A DNA stretch of 42,357 nt. Origin: a virus. Made by a program: the position numbers and the translations under genes. Below, piece after piece: positions 20,670-30,003 of the stretch. The stretch covers positions 1-42,357 of IMG/VR virus record IMGVR_UViG_3300045282_000023. One strand, given 5' to 3'. The stretch's first letter is position 1. Each line of letters starts with the position of its first letter. The notes below the pieces were generated by a model. It was not told where the DNA came from, ran no database searches, and saw only the letters and a list, made by a program, of their open reading frames with translations.

Positions 20670-20696
20670 TCCATTATAATGGATGAATATCGTGCG
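20670..20696 (-). promoter_or_regulatory. 27-nt promoter-like element 9
   Basis: Minus strand: CGCA at 1-4, CA at 12-13, TATAAT at 19-24, then GGA instead of GAG. It follows the 74-residue gene at 20700 and stands in front of the 94-residue gene. Confidence 0.65.
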
Positions 20697-20699
20697 AAA

Positions 20700-20924
20700 C
20701 TACTTCAAGAAGTTGTCCGTGTCTACAACCTTGAACAAAAGACTATCCATGTTGGGAATTTCATCCACATCGATGTCTACTTCAAGAGTAAAAACCGTTT
20801 TGCCCTCGGTCCTACTGACAACGACTTGGCCATCATACGACCTATGAGCTATAGCGTAGAAAAACAAGCCCCATCCTGAGAATGCAACCATTGCTATCAC
20901 AAATATAGCTATTATGTCAGTCAT
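20700..20924 (-). CDS. Small membrane protein with a soluble beta-rich tail (74 aa)
   Basis: The N-terminal 27 residues (MTDIIAIFVIAMVAFSGWGL) form one membrane helix. The rest (DGQVVVSRTEGKTVFTLEV, then FKVVDT) is a short beta-rich segment with acidic residues. It follows the Gp37-like tail gene directly with no gap for a promoter, so it is the last gene of the tail transcript. A role in lysis control or superinfection cannot be deduced. Confidence 0.65.
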   Translation of the reverse strand: MTDIIAIFVIAMVAFSGWGLFFYAIAHRSYDGQVVVSRTEGKTVFTLEVDIDVDEIPNMDSLLFKVVDTDNFLK

Positions 20925-20925
20925 T

Positions 20926-22029
20926 TTACGCTCCTGGAACGGCTAACGTTGGATGGCCGCTTTCTCCGGTTTGATCTTCAATCTCTACGTACTCTACAAC
21001 CCGCATTTTTTGGATTGTGCCGAAATTCCCATCCAAAGAGATTAAATCACCGACATTGAAATCCTTGCGGTATCCATAATTGGTCAATTTTGAAATATCC
21101 GCTCTACTGATGGTAATTTGTTGCTGATTCCTAAGTGCTTGATTACCTCGAACTTTCAACTTGTTTATTAACGCCGTTAATGCGCTACCAGTTGGAGCTG
21201 CACTTAAATTCCCATCAATATCGTCTGCTGGAACGATCATCACTCGTCTGTCATAGTTGGTAGGGCCACTATCCACTATTGTGTAAACATAACGTCCAAT
21301 TACAAAAGCCGAGGTCTTCAGTGGCTTAATACTGAACAAATAATCGGCAGATTCAAGATCCCCGCCTTTCCATGAAAATATAACCTTCGACGAAAGGTCA
21401 GCTCCTTTGTATATAGACATTGCCGTTCCTGTATTATCACCACCATAGCCAATAAAAGTGTTCTTTCGAAGCGTTTTTATCCCAAGATCATCAATAGCAA
21501 GCAAGTCTTGAACAGCCTTGAGGACGTTATCACGATTTATAGTACGTACGTCAGCAACCCCTGATCCAGTAAGTTGGGTTTCTGCCCACATGTTACCAAG
21601 AGTATCACCGGCATTTGTCATGTACCAAATATGCTCATTGATGAGCTGTACTATTTGAGTCCAAGTGACAGCGGCTGGCAAAATATACTCAGCAATAGTT
21701 GAACTAGCCCTTGCTAGATTCATTCCAACTATTCTGTTCTCAAGCCAACTCTCAAGACTTCTGCCTGTGATCGTAAGACTTGGATCATCTTCGGTTTTCT
21801 CACCAATTTGATGATTTTCGACAATCATCACTTCCATAGTATCTGTGTGAGAAATAAAAGTCCCTAACGGTAAAAATTCTCTCAAACCGGTACTAAGTTT
21901 TGCGACGATCTCGAATTCGCCTGTTTCGGCGTATCGTTCCGTCCACATAATGCTGTCCCAGCCATTAATGAACTCACCATGCTCAAGAATAGTGGGATCT
22001 GTTACGGGGTTAAATTTAAACAAATCCAT
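20926..22029 (-). CDS. ReqiPepy6 Gp37-like tail protein (367 aa)
   Basis: Starts MDLFKFNPVTDPTILEHGEF. The N-terminal part (INGWDSIMWTERYAETGEFE) and the block LTITGRSLESWLENR match the siphovirus Gp37-like (tail/baseplate) family named from a Rhodococcus phage. The protein is mostly beta and ends with RADISKLTNYGYRKDFNVGD, like hub proteins that thread the tail tip. It lies immediately after the distal tail protein, in the usual baseplate-hub position. Expected location: tail tip. Confidence 0.8.
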   Translation of the reverse strand: MDLFKFNPVTDPTILEHGEFINGWDSIMWTERYAETGEFEIVAKLSTGLREFLPLGTFISHTDTMEVMIVENHQIGEKTEDDPSLTITGRSLESWLENRIVGMNLARASSTIAEYILPAAVTWTQIVQLINEHIWYMTNAGDTLGNMWAETQLTGSGVADVRTINRDNVLKAVQDLLAIDDLGIKTLRKNTFIGYGGDNTGTAMSIYKGADLSSKVIFSWKGGDLESADYLFSIKPLKTSAFVIGRYVYTIVDSGPTNYDRRVMIVPADDIDGNLSAAPTGSALTALINKLKVRGNQALRNQQQITISRADISKLTNYGYRKDFNVGDLISLDGNFGTIQKMRVVEYVEIEDQTGESGHPTLAVPGA

Positions 22030-22031
22030 AC

Positions 22032-22880
22032 TTACACCCCCCAGTAAGCCGCATAGTACTCCAGGCTATTCCAATCAAAGTGGGCAATGTCTACAAACGT
22101 AAAGAAATTAGCACCTGGAAATATAATCGGCCATATAGACGAAGGTTCAATCTTGTCAATCAGAGGAATGTTTGTAGCACCTCTCATAAGGTATAGATAC
22201 TTGTTCGAGAAGTCGCTCGAGAAATATAGAACATCTCCGATGAGGAATCCACCATCAGGAATGATCTTGAATTTCCACTCAGGAGTATCAGGATCGTCCT
22301 GAATCGTGAAAGAAGGACATGCAGACTTAAACGTCACTTGCAAGAAAAATCCGTGCGGAGCCGTTGAGAGACTGTCCGGAACCATAATAGGATTAACGGT
22401 CTTCATCTCTTGAGGAGTGTAAAGCACAGGATTAATTGCTCGGAACATCGGATCATCGCACTTAACAGTTAGTTGAACCTCAGAAATCTCACTGAAATAT
22501 GGAACTTCGAATTTTGTAATAAAACCCTCGATCTTGGCAACGATTGTAGCACCAGATTTAAAATGAAGAACTATCTTACCAGTTCTTGTGGCGGAGATGG
22601 CCTTGTACAAGGAATCTCGAATATCCGTAAACGATTCATTGATGTGGAAATGTGGGTTCAACACAACACGAATAACAATCTCTCGTGCTTTCAAACCTAA
22701 GTTATAGAATCGATTGTTTCCATTCAAACCAAATCCATAAAACTTAGGAACTATTTCATCTGTATCCAACCCAAGGATTTGTCGAACCATGTACTTATCC
22801 GAGGAATCGACATCTCGTAAGGTGAAGGTGACTGTTTCGGAGAAGTTTGGCGAATATAGATCTACGCTAGTAAGTCTCAT
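22032..22880 (-). CDS. Distal tail (Dit-like) protein (282 aa)
   Basis: The start MRLTSVDLYSPNFSETVTFTL and the block SLYKAISATRTGKIVLHFKS are typical of the siphovirus tail family that forms the hexameric ring at the end of the tube. The middle (ISEVQLTVKCDDPMFRAINP) corresponds to the conserved D-P-x-F segment. Position between tape measure and Gp37-like protein supports the call. Its start overlaps the tape-measure stop by four bases. Confidence 0.8.
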   Translation of the reverse strand: MRLTSVDLYSPNFSETVTFTLRDVDSSDKYMVRQILGLDTDEIVPKFYGFGLNGNNRFYNLGLKAREIVIRVVLNPHFHINESFTDIRDSLYKAISATRTGKIVLHFKSGATIVAKIEGFITKFEVPYFSEISEVQLTVKCDDPMFRAINPVLYTPQEMKTVNPIMVPDSLSTAPHGFFLQVTFKSACPSFTIQDDPDTPEWKFKIIPDGGFLIGDVLYFSSDFSNKYLYLMRGATNIPLIDKIEPSSIWPIIFPGANFFTFVDIAHFDWNSLEYYAAYWGV

Positions 22881-25800
22881 GGGATGCTCAACTCCTCCTT
22901 AGCGATAGTGATCTGATTACGTGTTTGTCTATAAATATCCGCTGTAGAGAGTTGCGCTGGAGCATAGATGTTCTGTTCAAACTTCACATCACCCGTGCCG
23001 CTGGTTGGAGTCGCAGGAGTGTCTGTTACTGCCTTTGTGGTGGCAATGCTCTGTGCTTGAGCGTTTGAGAAAGTAGGAGCCAAATCTGGAATATAACTTG
23101 GAATCTTCTTAGCTTCGTCAACAACTTGGGTCAAATCAAGAACTGGCGTGATGGTTGGCTGGAATTCTTCGATAGCACCGAGTTGATCGACGATACCACT
23201 TACAACCTTAGCCATGTTGTCACTAAGATTCTTGTCCATCTCCTCAGCAGGATTAATTTGACTTAACCATAGACTGACATTGTCCCATTCGTCTTGCATA
23301 CCTTCATGAAGACCTTGGAATATAAGTTGACCATTGTTATACAGAATTACTGCATCCTTTTCAGGCGGACCCTTGATACTTGCGATCTTTCCGCCAATAC
23401 CACCAAGCCATCCTGAAACTTTCTCCCAAGCACCTTTCATGCCTTCCCACAAACCACTGATAATCTTTCCGCCAATATCCTTCAAAACATCCGCAATACC
23501 ACCAATAGCAGAAAGAATCTCTCCACCAAGACCTCCGAGCCATGAGACAAGAGCATTCCAACGATCGCTAATGCCATGCCACATGCCGACTATAAGATCA
23601 AAGCCTTTGCTGAACAGAAGACTAGCAAATCCAGCAATAGAACCAATAATTCTACTACCAAGACCTGCAAACCAGCTCATAACTCCGGCAATTCTGTTAT
23701 TGATTCCATTAAACAACCCAGAGATAAGTTCGTAACCCTTACCCCAAAGAGTAGCGATCATGTTGCCAATCCATCCAAGAACTCTACCAGCCAAACCAGT
23801 AAAGAACTTGAGTGGTCCACCAATTGATCCCATGATTCCACTCATGAATCCTTGAATGAAAGCGATGCCTACACCAAACATCAATGTGGCTGCAACTTTA
23901 CCAACTGCTTCCGCAGCACCCGTGTATGCTTCAACAATGAAGTTAGCAAGAGAATCCGCAACTCGTGGTACTTCAACCGCCATTGCATCGAGGAATCCAG
24001 TGATAATATCCCCAACCGTATGGACAATCTCAGGAAGGTTGTCGGATATACCCTGAAGTATCCCAAGCAGAATTTGAAGTCCAGCATCTGACAACTGAGG
24101 AATGAATTCTACAATAATTCTTATAACTTCGGTCAACAGTGAAGTGATCAGTTTACCAAGTTCTGGAACCAACTTGGTAAGTTCCTGAGCCAAATATACA
24201 AGGAACGTACCGAGAAGCTTTACCAACGGAGGAAGAGCCTTACCGATAATCATGATGAAATCGATAAGCCCTTGGGCAACGCCTTGCAGAAGCTTCGGAA
24301 TTGCCTCTCCAATGGCGTATAGAGCCCCTCCAAGAGCCTCTGCGCCTGCTTTACCGGCCTTAGCAAGAGATTCGAACGCCTTACCGATCATGAAGGCGCC
24401 TGCGCCAATCAAGGCGAAGCCAGCACCGATGACGATCAATGCTGCTCCAAGAGCTATCATCTCTGGAATAACTGGTGTCAGAGCCAATGCGGCAAGTCCT
24501 AGCAAAGCCAATGCTGCGGCTACACCTACTAGCCCGTGCAGCAAATCTCCCCAACTCAGAGCTGCAAACGCACTAAGAGCTCCTGCAAGGAGAAGCAACG
24601 AACCGGCCATGATGCCGATAGCAACCGCTCCTACAATTGAACCGCTCATGGCGTACGCAGCCACTGCTAAAATTGTCAAGGATGCGGCCATAGAGACCAG
24701 ACCTTTGGCAATTTGACCCCACGACATACCACCCATCGTCGTCAAAGCTTTAGCAATGAGATTAAGAGCAATACTGACAAGAACAAGCCCTGCCGCCGTA
24801 ATTGGAAGCGTAAGAGGCATTGCATGCATTGCTATACCAATGATGATAAGTGCTCCACCAATTGCGACAAACCCCCGGAGCATTTCACTATAATTGAGTT
24901 TGCCCATCAATGCCAAAGCACCAGCAAGTATGTTCAAAGATATCGCTACGAGCACAAGTCCTGCGCCTATGAGCGGAAGTGTCGCTGGCATGAAATTCAC
25001 AGCGAGAGCAATAACACCTAGGGCACCGGCAATCCCAAGAATGCCTTTGCCCATTGTTGTCCAGTCCATAGTTCCAAATATAGCTACTGCACCAGAGAGA
25101 ATAACCAATCCAGTCGAAATAGCGATAAGTCCAGCACCAGCTATTATCAAACCAGGTGCGGCTTTCTCAAGACCCTTTGAGGCGGCAATCAAAATACCAA
25201 GAAGAACGCCGATTGCCACAACACCTTTAACCACGTCCCCCAATTTCATACGTCCAATAACAGCAACTGCTCCAGAAAGAATGAGTATCGCTGTAGAAAG
25301 AGCAATCATTCCTCCAGCAATTAGATCAAACTGAGCACCACTCTTAAGACTAGAATCCATCTTATTGAGAATTGCGAAAGCTCCCATAAGTTCGCCAAAA
25401 CCAACGGCCATTGCAGTCAATGCCTTGGTCAAAGCGGCAGAATCAATCATTGACAAGACGAGCATTGATGCAGTCAAAACCGCAATAGCTTCGGCAATCT
25501 TCATGATTGCGCCAGCCTTGATTTGAAGCTGCATACTCTTTAAAGTATTAGTCAATTGATTGAACGTTCCAGTGAGGCTACTCATAACCCCACCAGTAAG
25601 ATCAACATTGATGCCTTTGTGCATCCACTTGGCGATAAGAGCAGCAATTCCACCAAGTAGACCGACGTTTATAGCATCTAGGACGGCGCTAAAGTCGCCT
25701 TTGCCCATAACTGAGGCAATCTTCTGCCCAAGTGTGGCAAACCAATCTCGAATAGCACCCCATACTTTATCAAGAACCGAGAATACTTTCTCAAGAGCAT

Positions 25801-27412
25801 TCTGGAATGGACGCCAAATATCCCCGATCTTCTCGAAGATCCTCTTAACACTCGACATCCTGTCACCAAGACGTCCAAGACTCTTACCAACCTTGTCGGA
25901 GACAGCAGGATCAAACCCAGTGAACAACTGGCCAATGAACTTTGCTGCGTCCTTCAAATATGGAATCGGATCCTTTACCCACTTCGTAAGGTTCTTGAAG
26001 AAATCTTTGATTCCTCCACCTTTGACAAGCACCGCTTGCAACTGCGTGAAGAAGTCGCCGATTTTGGCTGCGAATTCAAGAAATCCTCCGGAGCCAACTC
26101 CCAATAGTGACGCAACAAATTGACCGACAAACTTAGCGCCTTCTTTGAGAATCGTCCAGCCAATAGATAGAATCGAAAAGAATCCATCGAATATCCGTCG
26201 GATCTTACTAAGAGTGTTACCACTCAAAAGTAGTTTCTCAGTTAACTTTTCAAACATAACCGAAAGCTTGACAATAATGTTACCAAAATTCTGTGGGAAA
26301 ATATCCCGAAACGCTTTCTTACCTACAGTAAGGATTCGTCCGAAGGCATCAAATATGTTCAACAAACCTTTTTGAATAAAAGGCATAGCTTTCTTCAAAG
26401 GACTAAGATCCAGTTTATTAATGTTCTTAATTAGACCACCGGTCATCATTCCTGTAATACCTTGAATGGTATTAAACAGAGGCTTCAATACTTTAGTAAC
26501 CTTATCAATGGCCGGACTCATAGCATTGAAAAGATCTCTTTGCTGCGTGAGTCGAGGACCAATAAAAGCTTCACCAAGTCTGGACATTGCAGCATGCAAG
26601 TTCGACAATGCACCTGCGTATGTCTTGTTCGCTTCAGTTGCATGCGAACCAAACGCTTCGTTCATGGCCCCGGCAAACGTCTTGAAATCAAGCGTTCCGG
26701 CAGTAGCCATTTCATGAACTTGCGCTTCTGTCTTACCAAGAACCTTACCAACAGATGCTGCGGCGTTTAGACCTCGTGTAGCAAACTGCATAAGGTCCAT
26801 GTTTGTAACTTTACCGGTACCAGCTGACCCTGCAAATATGTCAGCCATTTCGGTAAAGGACGAACCTGTCATAGCGGCGGCACCGGCGACACCCTTCAGG
26901 GCACCGGTCATTTCGTCGCCTACTTTAATTCCAGAAGCACCAAATTGCGCAGCTGCCTTAGCCGCTTCGTCGAGTCCGAACGCAGTGCCCTTAACCGCAT
27001 CAAGGGCGCTTGCCATTCCTTTTTCGACATCAATCCCAAGACCTTGGAACATGAACTTAGCTTGTTCAATGTTCTTAGCTCTTGCTGTTCCACCACTGAT
27101 GATTGGATCTAAAATATCATGTCCAACCTTCTTGGCGAACCCTAGTGCTCCTCGAGTGAGGGATTGAATAACAGTGAAGGCAACAGCACCCATAGCATGG
27201 AATTTGCTACTAATATTCTCAACCGCAGATGCTATATGCGATAGATCGAGTTTACCAGCAGATTTTCCTATGTCCTCAAATGCTTTACCAGTGTCTTTAA
27301 ATTGCAGTGCCTTATCCAGCTTACCGAGGCTGGCAAGCGTAGTGCTAATTTTCCTTTCAAATGAAGCGTTATCGAACTCCATCCTTACGATTCGATCATC
27401 TACACTAGGCAC
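22877..27412 (-). CDS. Tail tape measure protein (1511 aa)
   Basis: The largest gene of the window. The N-terminal third is alanine and glycine-rich with long helices (RMEFDNASFERKISTTLASL). Residues about 650-1040 contain repeated hydrophobic helices (LLGLAALALTPVIPEMIALG), as in tape measures that help DNA cross the membrane. Near 1200-1350 are Gly/Trp-rich repeats (LFNGINNRIAGVMSWFAGLG), and the C terminus is less ordered. If 0.15 nm per residue holds, the tail is about 225 nm long. Placement after the gp10-like gene and before Dit is canonical. Confidence 0.9.
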   Translation of the reverse strand: MPSVDDRIVRMEFDNASFERKISTTLASLGKLDKALQFKDTGKAFEDIGKSAGKLDLSHIASAVENISSKFHAMGAVAFTVIQSLTRGALGFAKKVGHDILDPIISGGTARAKNIEQAKFMFQGLGIDVEKGMASALDAVKGTAFGLDEAAKAAAQFGASGIKVGDEMTGALKGVAGAAAMTGSSFTEMADIFAGSAGTGKVTNMDLMQFATRGLNAAASVGKVLGKTEAQVHEMATAGTLDFKTFAGAMNEAFGSHATEANKTYAGALSNLHAAMSRLGEAFIGPRLTQQRDLFNAMSPAIDKVTKVLKPLFNTIQGITGMMTGGLIKNINKLDLSPLKKAMPFIQKGLLNIFDAFGRILTVGKKAFRDIFPQNFGNIIVKLSVMFEKLTEKLLLSGNTLSKIRRIFDGFFSILSIGWTILKEGAKFVGQFVASLLGVGSGGFLEFAAKIGDFFTQLQAVLVKGGGIKDFFKNLTKWVKDPIPYLKDAAKFIGQLFTGFDPAVSDKVGKSLGRLGDRMSSVKRIFEKIGDIWRPFQNALEKVFSVLDKVWGAIRDWFATLGQKIASVMGKGDFSAVLDAINVGLLGGIAALIAKWMHKGINVDLTGGVMSSLTGTFNQLTNTLKSMQLQIKAGAIMKIAEAIAVLTASMLVLSMIDSAALTKALTAMAVGFGELMGAFAILNKMDSSLKSGAQFDLIAGGMIALSTAILILSGAVAVIGRMKLGDVVKGVVAIGVLLGILIAASKGLEKAAPGLIIAGAGLIAISTGLVILSGAVAIFGTMDWTTMGKGILGIAGALGVIALAVNFMPATLPLIGAGLVLVAISLNILAGALALMGKLNYSEMLRGFVAIGGALIIIGIAMHAMPLTLPITAAGLVLVSIALNLIAKALTTMGGMSWGQIAKGLVSMAASLTILAVAAYAMSGSIVGAVAIGIMAGSLLLLAGALSAFAALSWGDLLHGLVGVAAALALLGLAALALTPVIPEMIALGAALIVIGAGFALIGAGAFMIGKAFESLAKAGKAGAEALGGALYAIGEAIPKLLQGVAQGLIDFIMIIGKALPPLVKLLGTFLVYLAQELTKLVPELGKLITSLLTEVIRIIVEFIPQLSDAGLQILLGILQGISDNLPEIVHTVGDIITGFLDAMAVEVPRVADSLANFIVEAYTGAAEAVGKVAATLMFGVGIAFIQGFMSGIMGSIGGPLKFFTGLAGRVLGWIGNMIATLWGKGYELISGLFNGINNRIAGVMSWFAGLGSRIIGSIAGFASLLFSKGFDLIVGMWHGISDRWNALVSWLGGLGGEILSAIGGIADVLKDIGGKIISGLWEGMKGAWEKVSGWLGGIGGKIASIKGPPEKDAVILYNNGQLIFQGLHEGMQDEWDNVSLWLSQINPAEEMDKNLSDNMAKVVSGIVDQLGAIEEFQPTITPVLDLTQVVDEAKKIPSYIPDLAPTFSNAQAQSIATTKAVTDTPATPTSGTGDVKFEQNIYAPAQLSTADIYRQTRNQITIAKEELSIP

Positions 27413-27782
27413 TTCTCACCTGCCTCCATACCTCGTCGACAATCTTGTCAAACAATGGTTGCATCGCTGGATTAATGTAATCTCTTCCTTCAACCCAACC
27501 GCCGGTGCCAGTACCGTGACCATACTGAATGATTACGGCAATGTTCACGTTTTCATTAGTATGTGTATTAAACCAATTAATAACGTATCTCCCCGGAGAA
27601 ATATCTACGCTATAGCCCCAATCATGTGCTGTTTCACCGGTGTCTATAGGAGTGGCTCTTGCAAGAGCGTCTACACCCATGCGTCCGTAATGATCAAGAC
27701 CACTAAACATCTCTCCGTCTTCAAGAAATTTCAAATATCGGTAAGTATCTTTGAAATCACCATCAGCATGGGCAGTGATCAT
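27405..27782 (-). CDS. HK97 gp10-like head-tail/tail completion protein (125 aa)
   Basis: Contains ALARATPIDTGETAHDW and VIIQYGHGTGTGGWVEGRD, close to the A-P-x-D-T-G and E-Y-G-T pattern of HK97 gp10 family proteins that complete the tail or join it to the head. It overlaps the tape-measure start by eight bases. In most siphoviruses this gene lies upstream of the major tail protein; here it lies just before the tape measure. Confidence 0.7.
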   Translation of the reverse strand: MITAHADGDFKDTYRYLKFLEDGEMFSGLDHYGRMGVDALARATPIDTGETAHDWGYSVDISPGRYVINWFNTHTNENVNIAVIIQYGHGTGTGGWVEGRDYINPAMQPLFDKIVDEVWRQVRSA

Positions 27783-27792
27783 AGATCACCTT

Positions 27793-28623
27793 CTATCTGA
27801 CTCGCATCAGTTGGTTGACAGTGATGTAAGGAGGCATGTTCTCATGCGCAGTACCGCTACCTGCGTTATTAATTGCGTGAGTATGTGCAGGAGAGTTGTC
27901 TGTCGTTGCCGTAAATGTAAGATCTCCTGCATGACCTCCGGCGGCACCTGTGTTGGCCCAAATAGTTGAAGTTGGCAATTCTCCAACAGCAAACTGATAA
28001 CCAGATGGATTGTGGTTGTGAACTCCTGCCGCAGCCATCGTGTGAGCGTGAGCTGCCAAGTTTGCTACAGACAACGCGACAGTCTTAGCGCCACCCTTTT
28101 TGTTCAAATCTGATCCATCAACTGTCATCAATTGAAAACGATCTCTTACATCAGGAAGAGCGAATGTAGATGATCCGTCCCCAACACCATAGGTCGTCCC
28201 AATCAAGGCAAACAGTTGATCGTAAGTAACTCGATTCAACAATTGACCATTAGGAAACTTCCACATACCTCCGGGAGGCTCTAATGGACCGTAAAAAGAA
28301 ACGCATCCTGCTAACGGAATGCCACCAGGTGGAGCAATCCAAGAATCACCATCCCAAAACCAAACCAAATCGGTATCGGTTTCATAAATGGCTTTTCCTT
28401 CATCCGCCGGAGCTAAAACAGGCCTTGTATCGCTTGTACAAATAACAAAACCCGAACCATTAATTCCAGGAGGTCCTACAGGCCCTCGAACGCTTCCTGC
28501 ATCGATTGAAGTACCATCTCTGGTCTTAAGAACAAGATTATCACCGACAATATCACCGTCAATAACAGTGGCATTCTCCATTTCGATCATTCGTTCAGCA
28601 GTTAGACCAGTTATGGTCCCCAT
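27793..28623 (-). CDS. Phage tail-collar domain protein (276 aa)
   Basis: Residues 1-50 form a linker ending in a short collagen-like stretch (VRGPVGPPGINGSG). The middle matches the tail-collar domain: VSFYGPLEPPGGMWKFPNGQ, then YDQLFALIGTTYGVGDGSST and FALPDVRDRF. The C-terminal part is His-rich (AAHAHTMAAAGVHNHN, then SPAHTHAINN), a pattern of metal-binding trimeric fibres, and ends MPPYITVNQLMR. It may be a receptor-binding or adsorption fibre. Its location inside the tail-tube block is unusual. Confidence 0.75.
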   Translation of the reverse strand: MGTITGLTAERMIEMENATVIDGDIVGDNLVLKTRDGTSIDAGSVRGPVGPPGINGSGFVICTSDTRPVLAPADEGKAIYETDTDLVWFWDGDSWIAPPGGIPLAGCVSFYGPLEPPGGMWKFPNGQLLNRVTYDQLFALIGTTYGVGDGSSTFALPDVRDRFQLMTVDGSDLNKKGGAKTVALSVANLAAHAHTMAAAGVHNHNPSGYQFAVGELPTSTIWANTGAAGGHAGDLTFTATTDNSPAHTHAINNAGSGTAHENMPPYITVNQLMRVR

Positions 28624-29432
28624 ATATCCTCCTCATTCTTATCACTACTACTAATCTGATAAGTGTCTGCGTCCAACCATACGACAGTATCGGACTCAAT
28701 CTGGAAAGTAGTCTCGTCGAGCATGATAATAACGCCTTCAATATCAGATTCTGCCGTCCATGTGCCGTTTCCATGTCCTGTAATGATAAGACGGTCCCAC
28801 TTCCTGATGAAAGAAATGAAACCTTTGAGAGGCGGAAGATGAGCATCATTGTCTTCGCTTCCATACAAAATATCTTCTATGTCAGCAAGTAAATTTGGAT
28901 CAAGTTTGGTGCTATCAAATATAATGTGTGCTGTTGGGCGATAGTTATCGAGCTCTTCTGGAATAGCCGTAATAGTCCATTCAAACTCGAGCGGTGTAAC
29001 GTCTAAACCTAAAGTTTGATATGATCTATTTGATGGAACAGCAGTTAGGTTGTATAAAATATGAATTTTATAGCCTGCCGAAGGTCCATCAACATCATTA
29101 CCAATCTTTGTTTGATAGGACAATCCAAATCGTTGTTGAGGTTGCTGTAAAATGTACAAACCTTCTTGTTCTTCCTGAGTACCTTCATACTTTAAGAATT
29201 CCTCAGGATAAGTAAAAGCTCGCATAACAGCACTGAAATCACCAGGAGTTACAATGTCATTAAATTTAATGCCATCGAAGTAAACAGCGGTGGAACTACT
29301 CGATATGCTTTCTTCGAGAGAAGTAAGACCGTTCCACGAAACACCATGACCATCTGCTTCGTAAAGAACTCCTTTACTCACACCAGTCTCATAGGTTCGA
29401 TCGCCAATCTGATCCCAGACAAGTTCGGCCAT
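28611..29432 (-). CDS. Major tail tube protein, paralogue 2 (273 aa)
   Basis: MAELVWDQIGDRTYETGVSK matches the start of paralogue 1 at 30004-30879, and the similarity continues through AFTYPEEF, RFGLSYQTKIGND and IIFDSTKLDP. The C-terminal 70 residues differ (ITGHGNGTWTAESDIEGVII). They carry no known motif and may decorate the tube. It is separated from paralogue 1 by one chaperone-like gene. The two proteins may build different tube segments, or one may be a terminal cap. Confidence 0.75.
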   Translation of the reverse strand: MAELVWDQIGDRTYETGVSKGVLYEADGHGVSWNGLTSLEESISSSSTAVYFDGIKFNDIVTPGDFSAVMRAFTYPEEFLKYEGTQEEQEGLYILQQPQQRFGLSYQTKIGNDVDGPSAGYKIHILYNLTAVPSNRSYQTLGLDVTPLEFEWTITAIPEELDNYRPTAHIIFDSTKLDPNLLADIEDILYGSEDNDAHLPPLKGFISFIRKWDRLIITGHGNGTWTAESDIEGVIIMLDETTFQIESDTVVWLDADTYQISSSDKNEEDIWGP

Positions 29433-29443
29433 TTAACCTCCTC

Positions 29444-29986
29444 TCAACCGCTAGTATTGTATTGAGCTCTTCTTATGGCATTAAGTTCACGATTTCTACT
29501 TGCAATCTCATGATTAGACATCTTCTTAGCCGGAGCATTCTTGATGTTACAAATACGAATCAAAGCAAACAACCTGTTTAAATGCCAATACTCACATTCA
29601 AATGGGATACTAAAAGCTACCATCCAATAATAAATTAACTCAGAAGTAATTATTTCACCTCTTCCATTACGTTCCGGCATCGAACCAAAAGTAGTTGCTG
29701 ACTCTGGAGATTCAATGTAATCATTAATTCGACTAAAATTTTCTTGAGAAAACCTAGAGAAAACTTCCGAAGAGTAAATTGGAGAAATAATCATCGCCTC
29801 AATGTATGCTATGATCTCTTCCGGAGTTTTCTTAGTCTCAGTCAAAAAGGGTTTCTGGTACTTCGACTCCCATTTTGACAGTGAGATTAAAGAATGCTCT
29901 AATTCAATTTCAATGTCACCGACAGTTTCGAACATCTCTGTCACTTCATTGAAATGTTCCGATCCAAGAACAATAAGTTTAAGCAT
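29444..29986 (-). CDS. Probable tail assembly chaperone (180 aa)
   Basis: Helical protein with IELEHSLISLSKWESKYQKP and IITSELIYYWMVAFSIPFE blocks. I recall the same blocks in siphovirus proteins encoded between the tail tube and tape measure genes. Position fits a tail assembly chaperone. No slippery sequence leading into a second frame was found by eye near the 3' end, and the downstream gene starts on its own. Function is therefore inferred from order. Confidence 0.6.
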   Translation of the reverse strand: MLKLIVLGSEHFNEVTEMFETVGDIEIELEHSLISLSKWESKYQKPFLTETKKTPEEIIAYIEAMIISPIYSSEVFSRFSQENFSRINDYIESPESATTFGSMPERNGRGEIITSELIYYWMVAFSIPFECEYWHLNRLFALIRICNIKNAPAKKMSNHEIASRNRELNAIRRAQYNTSG

Positions 29987-30003
29987 CCTTCAATCTCCTA
30001 TCA

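Noticed and set aside
22877-27412. Many plus-strand frames of 66-208 aa across the tape measure gene
   Set aside because: They are shadows of Ala/Gly-rich codons in a strongly supported 1511-residue gene; none has a ribosome site or recognisable motif.
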